Positions 41,182-50,010 of a stretch of 64,000 bases of DNA are shown here, one piece after another. Every line of letters begins with the position of its first letter. Within the stretch, counting starts at the first letter, position 1. This DNA comes from SSF26 sp037443945 (GTDB lineage: Bacteria > Chloroflexota > Anaerolineae > J102). Under the pieces are notes generated by a model, which saw only the letters and a list, made by a program, of their open reading frames with translations, did not search any database and was not told the origin of the DNA. The stretch covers positions 62,001 to 126,000 of the forward strand of contig JBBINH010000004.1 of NCBI GenBank assembly GCA_037443945.1. The letters run 5' to 3'. A program made the position numbers and the translations under genes.

Positions 41182-42236
41182 GGCCCGTCTCTCCGGAGCG
41201 TGCGGCGATAGAACCATCCGCCGATGGCGATCAAAGCGCCGGCCACAGCCAAGGCGGCCAGACCGATGCGCACAAAAAGACCGGCTTCGCTTCCGTTCCG
41301 GTGCGAGGACGCCGCCGTTGTGGGCGGCAGACGCACGCCGAAGGCGTTGGGCGACGGGATCGATGTCACCCTCTCCGATGTGACGGTTATGGGCAACGAG
41401 ACCGTTGCGGTCACGTCGGCGGCAAGCGTTGGCGCCGGCATCGCCGTGGGGGGCCGAGGTGAGGGCATCGGCGCCTCGACCCCGGCCGCAGGGGTGGACT
41501 CGACCACCGTCGGCGCCGTTGCGCCCGCACCGGGCATGGCCGTCGGTACGGGTGCGACCGTTGGCGGCACCGTGGGCGTGTCCCCAGGTCTATCCGCAGG
41601 GGGTGGCAGGGTCGAAGCCGATGTCGGCGTGGAGAGGAGCGATGGCGTGGCCGTTGATGGGGTTGGATCGGAGGTTACCGGTGTGGGTGTGGGCGTAGGC
41701 AGCGGGGTGGCCGTGGGTGAGGGTGTGGGCGTGGGTGTCGCCGTGGGCGAGGGTGTGGCCGTCGCCGTAGGGGAGATGCGCACCGTCGGCGAAGGGGTCG
41801 GTGTGAGGGTAGGGAGAAGGGGGGTGAAGGTTGGCGTGGGTGTGGGGGGAGTAGCTCCGGGCAAGGATACCATCACCGGGGGATGCGAAGTGAGTCGGCC
41901 GTAGCCGTCCATGTCGTCAAGCCGATACCAGTACGTATGGCCCGGCAGCACGGTGTTATCCTCGAAGCGATAATAGGCGCCTGTGACCACGTCCCCACGG
42001 GCCGGGATTTGATGGACCTGTTGCCAGGGCCCGTTTTCGTTCTCCGCGCGTTGGACCAGGAACAGCAGATTGTCGGGTTCGGTGGCCGTCTCCCACTCGA
42101 TGAGAATACGCCTCGCTTCCGGCTGCGCCGTGGCTCGGAAGTAGAGCAGGGTCACACTGGCCTGGACCATGGCGGTCAGGGTCAGGTTCAAGCAAAACAG
42201 GCCGACGAGAACGGCAAGGCGCCGACCATACCTCAT
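41178..42236 (-). CDS. Exported Thr/Pro-rich surface protein with fn3-like domain
   Basis: The 352-residue protein has a signal peptide (about 1-27), then a fibronectin III-like domain of about 95 residues (ARRILIEWETATEPDNLLF ... YWYRLDDMDGYGR). It is followed by roughly 170 residues of Thr/Pro/Ser/Ala low-complexity stalk. It ends in a transmembrane helix (about 318-340) and a basic tail RRTLRRDGP. This layout resembles wall- or membrane-anchored proteins that are processed at the C-terminus, although no LPxTG is present. The start is ATG 42236, 2 bases after the upstream stop. The genes on both sides encode C25 peptidases, which may process or share the surface with it. Confidence 0.75.
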   Translation of the reverse strand: MRYGRRLAVLVGLFCLNLTLTAMVQASVTLLYFRATAQPEARRILIEWETATEPDNLLFLVQRAENENGPWQQVHQIPARGDVVTGAYYRFEDNTVLPGHTYWYRLDDMDGYGRLTSHPPVMVSLPGATPPTPTPTFTPLLPTLTPTPSPTVRISPTATATPSPTATPTPTPSPTATPLPTPTPTPVTSDPTPSTATPSLLSTPTSASTLPPPADRPGDTPTVPPTVAPVPTAMPGAGATAPTVVESTPAAGVEAPMPSPRPPTAMPAPTLAADVTATVSLPITVTSERVTSIPSPNAFGVRLPPTTAASSHRNGSEAGLFVRIGLAALAVAGALIAIGGWFYRRTLRRDGP

Positions 42237-42238
42237 GG

Positions 42239-44521
42239 CTAACGCAGGACAAGAGGCCAATAGAGGGCATCGGCCGGACCGGGCAGGCGCAAGGCCGGGT
42301 CGCCGAAGAGGGTCATGGTGTCGATCAGATAATGAGGGCCGCCGTGCTCCTGGTAGTAGGCCTGCTGTGCCGCCAGGAGGGCCTCACCCAGGGTGCGCCC
42401 GGCGTCGTCGAAGAGCGCCGCCATCAGCAATTGCCGAAAACGGTGCTGGTCGAGAGTCCAACCCAGCCCGGAGGGCGAAATGGCGGCAATGGCGCCGCCA
42501 TCGGCCCGGCGCTGCATGACCTCGGCCAGGGCAAACAAACCGGGTTGAGGATGGGCAAAGTAGCCGTCCAAGCAATTGAAGGTGAGGACAACCGGTAACC
42601 GCGGCGCATGAGGACTCAGTTGGGCTACATCAGCGGTCGTCCAGATCGATTCGTGGGCCCAGCGATTGGGCGCACCGTGTCCAGCGTATTGGACCATAAA
42701 CACGCCCGCGTTCAGGGCCGCGGCGATGGCCTGGCGCGCGGCGTCGCCGCTGGTCACCGTGCTCCCCAGATAAACCCGTTGCGGGATCAGGTCGACCGGG
42801 ACATGCGCGGCGATGATGGCATCGCTCAAGGCCGGAAAAGCGCCTGCCTCATCCTCGTTATCGGCCACGAACAAGATACGGCGTTGCCAGAGCTCCCGGC
42901 GGCGGTCACCGTCGTAGGTCTCGATTTTGGCCACGACGGCTTCGGCTTCGGCCAGGGTATTGACGGCAATGCGGCCCACGGCCACATCGGGTAAACCGTC
43001 ACCGTTGGCATCGCCGTAGCGGCTGTCGGCAGGCACCTCGCCCTGCCAGGGATCCACCCAAGCCAGGAAAGGCGGGACATGCTGCGGTTGGGGCGGGTAG
43101 AGGGCCGGATTGTAGCCCTTGAAGTTCCAATGGCCGTCGCCGAAGAGCACAAGATAGCGCGGTTTGGGTTCGGGCCAGTGGGTTTGGGCCCAGGCCAGCA
43201 GCGCCGGTATCGCCCGGGGATGGTTGATGCCGTCATGGAACTCGTCCACGGCATCGGCCCAGAGGACTACCCGCGCCGAACGACCCTGTCGCTCATGCCA
43301 GGCGGCCAGCCGTTGCGCCGCCGGGGCCAGTTCATCGGAGGTGACGATGACCACCTCATATCCCCTGTCCGGCGTCCGCAATCCGGTAGGCGGCCGCAGG
43401 CGCAGAGTGGCCGGCTGCCGGAACGTGGCCTCGTCCTGAAGCCAGTAGCGGGCACCGGCCCCGGCCCGGCTGCGAAAGCGCAGACCCTGGCCCACCGCGC
43501 CCGTCTCCGGCCGCGCACCCACCAGACGTTGCGGCCGGGTCGGATCGGTGATCTCCCAAATGGCGACCCGATGGGCCCGGTCCCAGCCATCGCTGGCGTA
43601 CTCCTGAGGGCCATCCTGTTCGGTGGCGAAGGACAGCCACTCCTCCCAGGCGCGGAACAGGCGTCGGTACTCAAGCTGCCAATAGTTGACATAAAGCCAA
43701 TCGGCCGATGTGGGCGGCAGGTTGAAGGCGCTGATGCTCACCTCGTTACGACCATGGGCGAACAGCGAGGCCGAAACGGGCATGGTAAAGACGCGGGTCG
43801 TTTTGCCGGCCCAGGTGTAATCGCCCACCGGAGCGGTGCCAACGGCGATGCTCGTGCGGCGGTTGACCGCCGCGCGGCTGCTCAGTTCGACCGTGAGTCG
43901 AAAACGGCCTTGGGTGGCAGGGTAAGGCACGGTATAGGGCAATGTCACGGTGACTCCCTGGCCCACGCCCACCGGCCGCAGCTCGGCCCACAGCCAGGTA
44001 TCGTAGGTGACCGGCGTGGCCGTGTGATAGGTGTACCAATAGCGGTTTTCCTCGGCCCGCACCACGGCGGCGAAATCGGTTGGCGGCGCGCCATCACCCA
44101 GTGGGGTTGCCTCGATCTCGGTGATCCGTGGACCGGCCGCGGCGCCGATGTCGAGCCAGTAGACCCGTTCGTCGGTGTACTTTTCCACCATCGGATCCGC
44201 GCGCAAACGCTCGCCGAAGAACTCGATGCTATCGCCGGGATCAAAATGGCCGTCCGCCTCGCCGAGCACGCGTATAGCGACCGGCTGACCCAGGCTGCTG
44301 AGGGCAAAAGTGCGGGGATCCACGGTCTCCACCGCCACCCCGGCCGTCCTCAGGTCCTCAGGGGTAAGGCGGTAGATGCCGTCGGCCACGATGCCGATGC
44401 GCACGCGGATGACGGGCGTGGTCGCGTCGGCGGCCGATGCCTGTTGCGCCGTAGCCGGCAGGGTGAGAATAGGACTGAACAGAAGGCCGATGAGCAGCGA
44501 GGCAACGATGGTGCTTCGCAT
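42239..44521 (-). CDS. Gingipain-like C25 peptidase (second copy)
   Basis: The 760-residue exported protein has a Sec signal (about 1-25, PATAQQA cleavage region) and several beta-domains. A C-terminal C25 peptidase domain follows, with the His in VQYAGHGAPNRW and the Cys in LTFNCLDGYF. DANGDGLPDVAVGRIAV has an Asp-rich, Ca-binding look. The end, TLFGDPALRLPG, parallels LLGDPALRLFP in the other copy, so the two are paralogues of different lengths. It is the first gene of the three-gene surface cluster (44521 to 39067). Substrates are unknown. Confidence 0.82.
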   Translation of the reverse strand: MRSTIVASLLIGLLFSPILTLPATAQQASAADATTPVIRVRIGIVADGIYRLTPEDLRTAGVAVETVDPRTFALSSLGQPVAIRVLGEADGHFDPGDSIEFFGERLRADPMVEKYTDERVYWLDIGAAAGPRITEIEATPLGDGAPPTDFAAVVRAEENRYWYTYHTATPVTYDTWLWAELRPVGVGQGVTVTLPYTVPYPATQGRFRLTVELSSRAAVNRRTSIAVGTAPVGDYTWAGKTTRVFTMPVSASLFAHGRNEVSISAFNLPPTSADWLYVNYWQLEYRRLFRAWEEWLSFATEQDGPQEYASDGWDRAHRVAIWEITDPTRPQRLVGARPETGAVGQGLRFRSRAGAGARYWLQDEATFRQPATLRLRPPTGLRTPDRGYEVVIVTSDELAPAAQRLAAWHERQGRSARVVLWADAVDEFHDGINHPRAIPALLAWAQTHWPEPKPRYLVLFGDGHWNFKGYNPALYPPQPQHVPPFLAWVDPWQGEVPADSRYGDANGDGLPDVAVGRIAVNTLAEAEAVVAKIETYDGDRRRELWQRRILFVADNEDEAGAFPALSDAIIAAHVPVDLIPQRVYLGSTVTSGDAARQAIAAALNAGVFMVQYAGHGAPNRWAHESIWTTADVAQLSPHAPRLPVVLTFNCLDGYFAHPQPGLFALAEVMQRRADGGAIAAISPSGLGWTLDQHRFRQLLMAALFDDAGRTLGEALLAAQQAYYQEHGGPHYLIDTMTLFGDPALRLPGPADALYWPLVLR

Positions 44522-44604
44522 AATGAACGATTGCGCTATTGGCGAGAGGGTAGCCCAGGAGCTGCTTGTTGACCCGGACTGCCGCGGCTTTGGGGCAGGC
44601 GGCT

Positions 44605-46425
44605 TTAGCCTGCCGTGGCAGCATGGGCCAGAGCACGCGCCTGCTCGATGTAAGCCAGGCTCTGGTGACGAAAGTAGGTGTTGTAGAGGAGGGCATAGTG
44701 CCCACCGCGGGCCAGTAGGGCCGCATGGTGACCTTCTTCGACGATGCGACCCTTTTCCAGGACGATGATGCGGTCGGCCGCTTTGACGGTGGAAAGCCGA
44801 TGGGCGATGACGATGCTCGTCGCCCGCGCGAGCATCAGGGTCACGGCTTCCTGGATCTGACGCTCGGTAAAGGGGTCGATGCTGGCCGTCGCCTCGTCAA
44901 GGATAAAAATGGCCGGTTGCTGGACGAGCACCCGCATCAGCGCCACCAGCTGGCGTTGGCCCAGCGAGAGCCATGCCCCGCGCTCACCGACTTCGGTTTG
45001 CAACCCTTGGGGCAGGGCCTCCAGCCATTCGCCATCGCCGATCTGACGGGCCAGGGCCATGATCTCGGCATCGCTGACCTCCGGCCGGGCATAACGGATG
45101 TTATCGGCTACCGTGCCCGCAAAAAGGAAGGGTGTTTGCGGGACGATCCCCAGGCAACGGCGATAGGCTGCCAGATCAAAGGAGCGGATGTCGTGCCCAT
45201 CGATGAGGATGCGACCTTCCTGAAACTCGTAGAACCGGGCCAACAGTTTGATGACGGAAGACTTGCCGGCGCCGGTATGGCCCACCAGGGCCACACTTTC
45301 GCCGGCACGGATGTGCAGATTGAAATCGTCGAGAACCTGTTCCTGCTCGCTGTAGCGAAAGCAAACGTGTTCAAAGCGGATGTCCCCGCGCAGGTGGCCG
45401 GGTCGGCGATGCTCGCGTTGGACGACGGCGGGCTCGGCCTCGATAAGGGCGAAGATACGTTCCGCCGCCGCCAGACCGGCCTGCACCTGGGCCGAAAACG
45501 CCGCCAGGTTGAGGACGGGGAAGAAGAAACGCTCCAGGCTGCCGAGGAAGAGATACCAGGCGCCGGCGGTCACAACCCCCGCCACCACGCTACGGCCGCC
45601 TGCCCATACGAACAAGGCCACGATGATACCGGACAGAGCATTGAGGATGGGGAAGACGCTGGCCAGCACCAACCCCCGGCGGACATTGACGGCATAGGAA
45701 CGACGGTTGGCCGCGTCGAAATCGGCGTAGATGGCGCTCTCCTGCCGATAGTTTTTGGCCACGGCGATCCCGCTGATGCTTTCCTTGATCCTGGCATTGA
45801 CCACGGCCATGGCCTGCATCCCGCGGCGGGTCACCCGGCGCATCAGCCGCCGCAGGCTGCTGGCCGTGATGAAGATGAGCGGGATGGTGGCAAAGAGATA
45901 GAGGCTAAGCTGCAGGTCAATGGCGATCAGCAAGCCTGCCAGCAGCAGGGCCTCGATGAGATGGGAGAGGGTGTCGGTGAGGAGCACGACAACATCGCCG
46001 AAGTCTTTGCTATCGGAGGTGATGCGCGAAACGATGCGACCGGAGGCATAGCGGTCGTAGAACGAGAGGTCATGGCGCACGGCCGCCGCCACGGCGGTGG
46101 TGCGGAGTTCGAAGACCACCTGGGCCAAGACGCGCGTGCTCAGCCGTCGCCGCCACCAATTCGTCGCCCAACTCAGGATACCGGAAGCCAGGACGGCCAC
46201 CATGATCAGGGCGATCACCGGCGTTGTCGATCGCTTCTGGATCAGGTCCACCCCCCAGGCGACGATGACGGGCAAGGCGGCACCCGTCACGGCGATGGTG
46301 AGGAGAAGCAGGGCGATGAGCAGCAGCGACCGCCGGTGGGGTCGGAAGTAGCGCCACATGCCTCGGATCAGCGTGCGGTCGTCATACTGGCGGTCGTAGG
46401 CTTCGACATCGAGATGGCCGAACAT
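44605..46425 (-). CDS. ABC exporter half-transporter (canonical ATPase partner)
   Basis: The 606-residue protein has six N-terminal transmembrane helices fused to an ATPase. Walker A is GHTGAGKSS, the signature is the degenerate LSLGQ, Walker B is FILDEATASID with the catalytic Glu present, and the switch is IVIAHRLST. The gene lies 3 bases after the stop of its partner. Combined with that partner (degenerate Glu, normal LSGGQ), it forms a heterodimeric type IV exporter with one catalytic and one degenerate site, like TM287/288. The substrate is unknown; drug, lipid or peptide export are typical. A GC-rich hairpin (44594-44614) overlaps its end. Confidence 0.88.
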   Translation of the reverse strand: MFGHLDVEAYDRQYDDRTLIRGMWRYFRPHRRSLLLIALLLLTIAVTGAALPVIVAWGVDLIQKRSTTPVIALIMVAVLASGILSWATNWWRRRLSTRVLAQVVFELRTTAVAAAVRHDLSFYDRYASGRIVSRITSDSKDFGDVVVLLTDTLSHLIEALLLAGLLIAIDLQLSLYLFATIPLIFITASSLRRLMRRVTRRGMQAMAVVNARIKESISGIAVAKNYRQESAIYADFDAANRRSYAVNVRRGLVLASVFPILNALSGIIVALFVWAGGRSVVAGVVTAGAWYLFLGSLERFFFPVLNLAAFSAQVQAGLAAAERIFALIEAEPAVVQREHRRPGHLRGDIRFEHVCFRYSEQEQVLDDFNLHIRAGESVALVGHTGAGKSSVIKLLARFYEFQEGRILIDGHDIRSFDLAAYRRCLGIVPQTPFLFAGTVADNIRYARPEVSDAEIMALARQIGDGEWLEALPQGLQTEVGERGAWLSLGQRQLVALMRVLVQQPAIFILDEATASIDPFTERQIQEAVTLMLARATSIVIAHRLSTVKAADRIIVLEKGRIVEEGHHAALLARGGHYALLYNTYFRHQSLAYIEQARALAHAATAG

Positions 46426-46428
46426 GGG

Positions 46429-48225
46429 CTATTCCGCAAAAAGACGACGATAGGCGGGCGAAGTCCGCAAGAGGGTTTCGTGGTCCCCCATGGCAGCGAT
46501 GCGTCCTTTGCGCAGGACGATGATCCGATCGGCCCAGCGGATTTGCGAGAGGCGGTGGGTGATGATCAACGTCGTGCGCCCGCGTGCGGCGGCGTAGATG
46601 GCCTGTTGGATTTTGTCTTCGGTAGCGCTGTCAATGGAGCTGGTCGCGTCATCGAGGATGAGGATGCGCGGATCGGTCAGAAAGGCGCGGGCCAGGGCCA
46701 GGCGCTGGCGCTGACCACCCGAGAGGGTGACCCCACGCTCGCCGACGACGGTGTCGTAGCCGTCTTTGAAGGCCATAATGAAGTCATGCGCCTGGGCGGC
46801 GCGGGCGGCGGCTTCGATCGCCGCTCGCGTGGCGTCGGGTTTGCCAAAGGCGATATTTTCGGCAATGGTGCGCGAGAAGAGGAAGATATCCTGCTCGATC
46901 ACGGCAATCTGGCGGCGCAGGGCCTCCAGGTTCCAATCGCGCACGTCCACACCGTCGATGCATACCCGCCCGGCGCCCACGTCGTAGGTGCGATTGACCA
47001 GTTTGACCAGGGTGGTTTTACCGGCGCCGGTCTGGCCGACAATGGCCACGGTCTGGCCCGGCGCCACGGTAAAGGAAATATCATGGAGCACCGGTTCGCC
47101 GTCTTCTTCGTAAGCGAAGGTCACGCCCTCGAAGGCAATATGACCGACCATCGGTTGCGCATAGCCGGTCGGGTTCTGGTCCAGATGGGTTTCACGGTTG
47201 ATCAGGTCGAGGATGCGCCGGGCAGCGGCCAGACCCGACGAGACCTGCGAATAGGCGAAAAGGGAAACAAAGGTCGGAAAGTTCAGCATCTGCAAAAGGC
47301 CGAAGTAGGCGACCACATCACCGACGGTCAGCCATCCCCGATGCAACAGGAACAAAGCATGGCCCAGGCCGGCGGCCGCAGCCATGCCCAAAAACAGTAA
47401 GGGCAGAAAACGGGCTTCGACATTGCCCTGCCGCACCAGAGCACGACGAAAGGCTCCGGCGGCCTCGGCGAAGCGGCGGACCTCGGCCTCTTCCTGGACC
47501 GCCGCCTTGACCGTCTCAATGCCGTCCAGGACCTCGGCCAGGCGGGCGTTCATCCGACCGAAACGGGCCCGCACCTCATCGGTGATAGGGCGCAATTCGC
47601 GCAGATAGTGGGCCAGGGCCAGCACATAGAACACGATATACACGGCCGGTGTGATAACCAGGGCCGGATGGTAGCGCAGGGCCAGGAACAACGGCATGAA
47701 CAAGAAAAAGCCCGAGCCGACAACCAGGTTGAGGCCGGGGTTGAACATCAGGTTGATCTCGCGCACGTCGTTGGTGGCGCGGGCCATGGTATCGCCTATC
47801 GGCTGCAGACTATGAAAGGTCATGCTCTTGCCCAACAGGCTGACATACAGCTCCTGGCGGATATCCCGTTCCAGGCGTTGACCGATCATCTCGGCACCGC
47901 CGTTGCGTCCGAATTGCAGCACGCTGCGGGCCAATTGCGTGGCGATGATCCACAACGCCGCCCGTCCGATGGCCGGGATATCCGGCGGCCTTTGCAGGAC
48001 GGCATTGAAAGCCAGGCCGGTGTAGATCGGGATGGCTGCGGCCAGGGCGGCATTGCTGAAAGCGCCGATAAGCATCACCACCCCCCATGGCCAGTGGCGC
48101 AGGCTATGGAAGAGCAACCAGCGCACGGCCCCGCGACGGTCGCTGCGATAGGGCAGGTGGAGGGTGAACTCGGCCGAAGCGGTGGCAGGGGTCATGGCAG
48201 CGTTACCGGATAAACCCGTTATCAT
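46429..48225 (-). CDS. ABC exporter half-transporter (degenerate-site partner)
   Basis: The 598-residue protein has six transmembrane helices and an ATPase domain. Walker A is GQTGAGKTT, the signature is a canonical LSGGQ, and Walker B is LILDDATSSID, with Asp in place of the catalytic Glu. The switch is LIITHRLSQ. The Asp substitution marks the degenerate site of heterodimeric exporters. The coordinates use the first ATG; a second ATG at 48195 gives a shorter N-terminus and neither has a clear ribosome-binding site. It lies downstream of the ATP-grasp cluster on the same strand, across a 411-base gap, so export of that cluster's product is possible but unproven. Confidence 0.87.
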   Translation of the reverse strand: MITGLSGNAAMTPATASAEFTLHLPYRSDRRGAVRWLLFHSLRHWPWGVVMLIGAFSNAALAAAIPIYTGLAFNAVLQRPPDIPAIGRAALWIIATQLARSVLQFGRNGGAEMIGQRLERDIRQELYVSLLGKSMTFHSLQPIGDTMARATNDVREINLMFNPGLNLVVGSGFFLFMPLFLALRYHPALVITPAVYIVFYVLALAHYLRELRPITDEVRARFGRMNARLAEVLDGIETVKAAVQEEAEVRRFAEAAGAFRRALVRQGNVEARFLPLLFLGMAAAAGLGHALFLLHRGWLTVGDVVAYFGLLQMLNFPTFVSLFAYSQVSSGLAAARRILDLINRETHLDQNPTGYAQPMVGHIAFEGVTFAYEEDGEPVLHDISFTVAPGQTVAIVGQTGAGKTTLVKLVNRTYDVGAGRVCIDGVDVRDWNLEALRRQIAVIEQDIFLFSRTIAENIAFGKPDATRAAIEAAARAAQAHDFIMAFKDGYDTVVGERGVTLSGGQRQRLALARAFLTDPRILILDDATSSIDSATEDKIQQAIYAAARGRTTLIITHRLSQIRWADRIIVLRKGRIAAMGDHETLLRTSPAYRRLFAE

Positions 48226-48636
48226 CGTAAGAACGACCGCATGCCCATTGTACTGCCTGGACCGGGGAAGGCGAAACCGCAGACTCGGTTCTATCTTTTG
48301 TTGGTGAGAACGTTTGAACGTTAGAACGTTAGAACGTTATGCCTGCCTGCCGCTCTTGCGCCAACACACTCCGGAACCGAGTCAAACCGCAGGATAGGCC
48401 CGGCGACGGGGCCAGGCCGTGCCTGCTCATCGGGCTGTGCTTGCCGGCTTAGGTCCGTGGCGATCGGCGGCGGGCCATAACGTGTCGCCGATGCTATCTT
48501 GAGTCTCCGGCAAAAACCCGAACCTGACCAACCCCCCAACCAGGCGCCAAGGCAGTTGCACAGGATGCGATCCGATCCCCAGGGAGCTTCGTCCCGATCG
48601 AGTTGGGCCGGGCCTGATCGCAACAGCCCTAAGGCT
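48226..48636. other. Intergenic region carrying MITE-like copy C
   Basis: The 411 bases between the ABC exporter and the ATP-grasp gene contain the repeat element at 48282-48383 and no supported gene. No terminator for the ATP-grasp operon is obvious in the remainder. Confidence 0.5.
48282..48383 (+). mobile_element. MITE-like element, copy C (4 octamers)
   Basis: This 102-bp element has perfect 10-bp terminal inverted repeats GACTCGGTTC/GAACCGAGTC. Exact 8-bp target duplications (AAACCGCA) flank it at 48274-48281 and 48384-48391. The core has four octamers (one GAACGTTT and three GAACGTTA). The arms match copies A and B almost base for base. It is in the same orientation as copy A and has no coding capacity. 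Confidence 0.92.
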
Positions 48637-49989
48637 TTATGACCGCTCCTCCACCACGAAGGTCGGTACCGTGGAACCGCCGCCGGCCGTGACGTTGAGC
48701 AAAGCCACGGTCGAAAGGCGGGTCAAACAGCTTGACATAAACTCGCCGTCAAAGCAGAACGGCGCCGTGTCGAAAAGACGGGGGATGAGTTGGAGTCGAC
48801 CGTCCACCAGGCCGGGATACGGCTCGGTGGGGATGGTGATGCGCTCTTGCACGATGTACGGCTCGGTCAGCGCCGTTTGCACGGCCGCGGCCCAGGCGCT
48901 ATCGTCCACCTCCCAGCCCAGGACGATGCCTTTGCCACCGTATTCGTCGTTGGGCTTGAGGACAAGCTGCGCGCGATGGGCGAGGACGAAGGGGATCAGA
49001 TCGACCTGTTCGCCGTTGTATTCGGTATAACGCTCGGTCACGAGACGGGTCCAGGGCACATGGGCGCGAATGGCGGCGTTTTCCTCGGCGCTAAACAGGT
49101 GGCGATGGCGTTCATCGCTCAACACGGCCAGACTGGCTTTCTTATAGAGCAGTTTACAGGCCGGGGGATTGACCATGCAGACGGCCCGGTCGCGCACGGC
49201 GCGCAGGATGGGCTGATCCAGACCGCCCCAACGTACCAACTCGGAGGTGAGCACGCGTTTGTAGATGAGATCGACGGCAAAATCGCCGATATAGAGCCTG
49301 CCGTTCCGGTACTCCGCCGCACGCGGATCGGCGATGATGCACTCCAGCCCGTGGCTGCGAAAATAATCGGCAAAAAGAACGAACTCGGAATAGGTGGGCA
49401 CCTCGCTCCAATCGAGGATGGCCACCCGCGGACGCTCACGCCGGCCCCGCCATTGCCGATAACTGTCGAGCAACGCATGAAGGGTATCGGCGCGCGCGGG
49501 CAAAGGTCGCACCTGATAGCGCTTCATGAACTCGCCCATGACCGGCAGCCCCAGAAAAACCTCCGAGAGGACATCGTTATAAGCCGCCGCCGCCGGCGTT
49601 TCGGCATTGTACTCGGTCACCTTCAGGGTCAAGGTGGCAGGGTCGAAGAAGGTGTCGAGACGGGCCAGAGGCGTCGGACTGCGATAACCGGGGTCTAGTC
49701 CGACCAGTTCCTCTTCCCACTCCAACAAACCGAACTGGCGTCGGAAGTCCGGATCGGCCAGGGCAAGGCGGTGGATGCGGGCGAAGGCCGCCAGGAGACG
49801 GGCCACCCGCTGCTGAAGATAGCGGAAGTGCTCCGGGGTCAGGAAGCGCGGGCGCAGGACGGTGCACAGAGGCCGATTGCCGAAGAAAAGACCGTAGCGT
49901 TGTTGCTGCTCGTCCAGTTGCGCCTGCGAGGCCTGGGCCAGCTCTTCGTCGAGCCGATCGTGGTAGAAGCGAATGGCGTCGTCTAGCAT
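48637..49989 (-). CDS. Circularly permuted ATP-grasp-like ligase
   Basis: The 450-residue protein looks like the glutathionylspermidine synthase/DUF404-type ATP-grasp group. The conserved TEYNAETPAAAAYND, GDFAVDLIYKRVL, NPPACKLLYKKASLAVL, LVLKPNDEYGGKGIVLG and PYIVQERI motifs follow the ATP-grasp order, and FVVEERS is at the end. These enzymes join a carboxylate to an amine via an acyl-phosphate. The exact substrate is unknown. It is the fourth gene of a minus-strand cluster with a second, unrelated ATP-grasp, an esterase and a class I amidotransferase, which suggests assembly of a small amide or peptide-like compound. Confidence 0.72.
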   Translation of the reverse strand: MLDDAIRFYHDRLDEELAQASQAQLDEQQQRYGLFFGNRPLCTVLRPRFLTPEHFRYLQQRVARLLAAFARIHRLALADPDFRRQFGLLEWEEELVGLDPGYRSPTPLARLDTFFDPATLTLKVTEYNAETPAAAAYNDVLSEVFLGLPVMGEFMKRYQVRPLPARADTLHALLDSYRQWRGRRERPRVAILDWSEVPTYSEFVLFADYFRSHGLECIIADPRAAEYRNGRLYIGDFAVDLIYKRVLTSELVRWGGLDQPILRAVRDRAVCMVNPPACKLLYKKASLAVLSDERHRHLFSAEENAAIRAHVPWTRLVTERYTEYNGEQVDLIPFVLAHRAQLVLKPNDEYGGKGIVLGWEVDDSAWAAAVQTALTEPYIVQERITIPTEPYPGLVDGRLQLIPRLFDTAPFCFDGEFMSSCLTRLSTVALLNVTAGGGSTVPTFVVEERS

Positions 49990-50010
49990 AGGTTGGCGAC
50001 GGGGATGAAC

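Noticed and set aside
39730..41211. Open frame of 493 codons on the + strand
   Set aside because: It is antisense to the C25 peptidase, which carries recognisable catalytic motifs; the frame has no domain.
44725..47400. An 891-codon open frame on the + strand
   Set aside because: It runs antisense through both ABC exporter genes, has low-complexity Gly/Asp/Gln-rich content without domains, and is a side effect of high GC codon bias.
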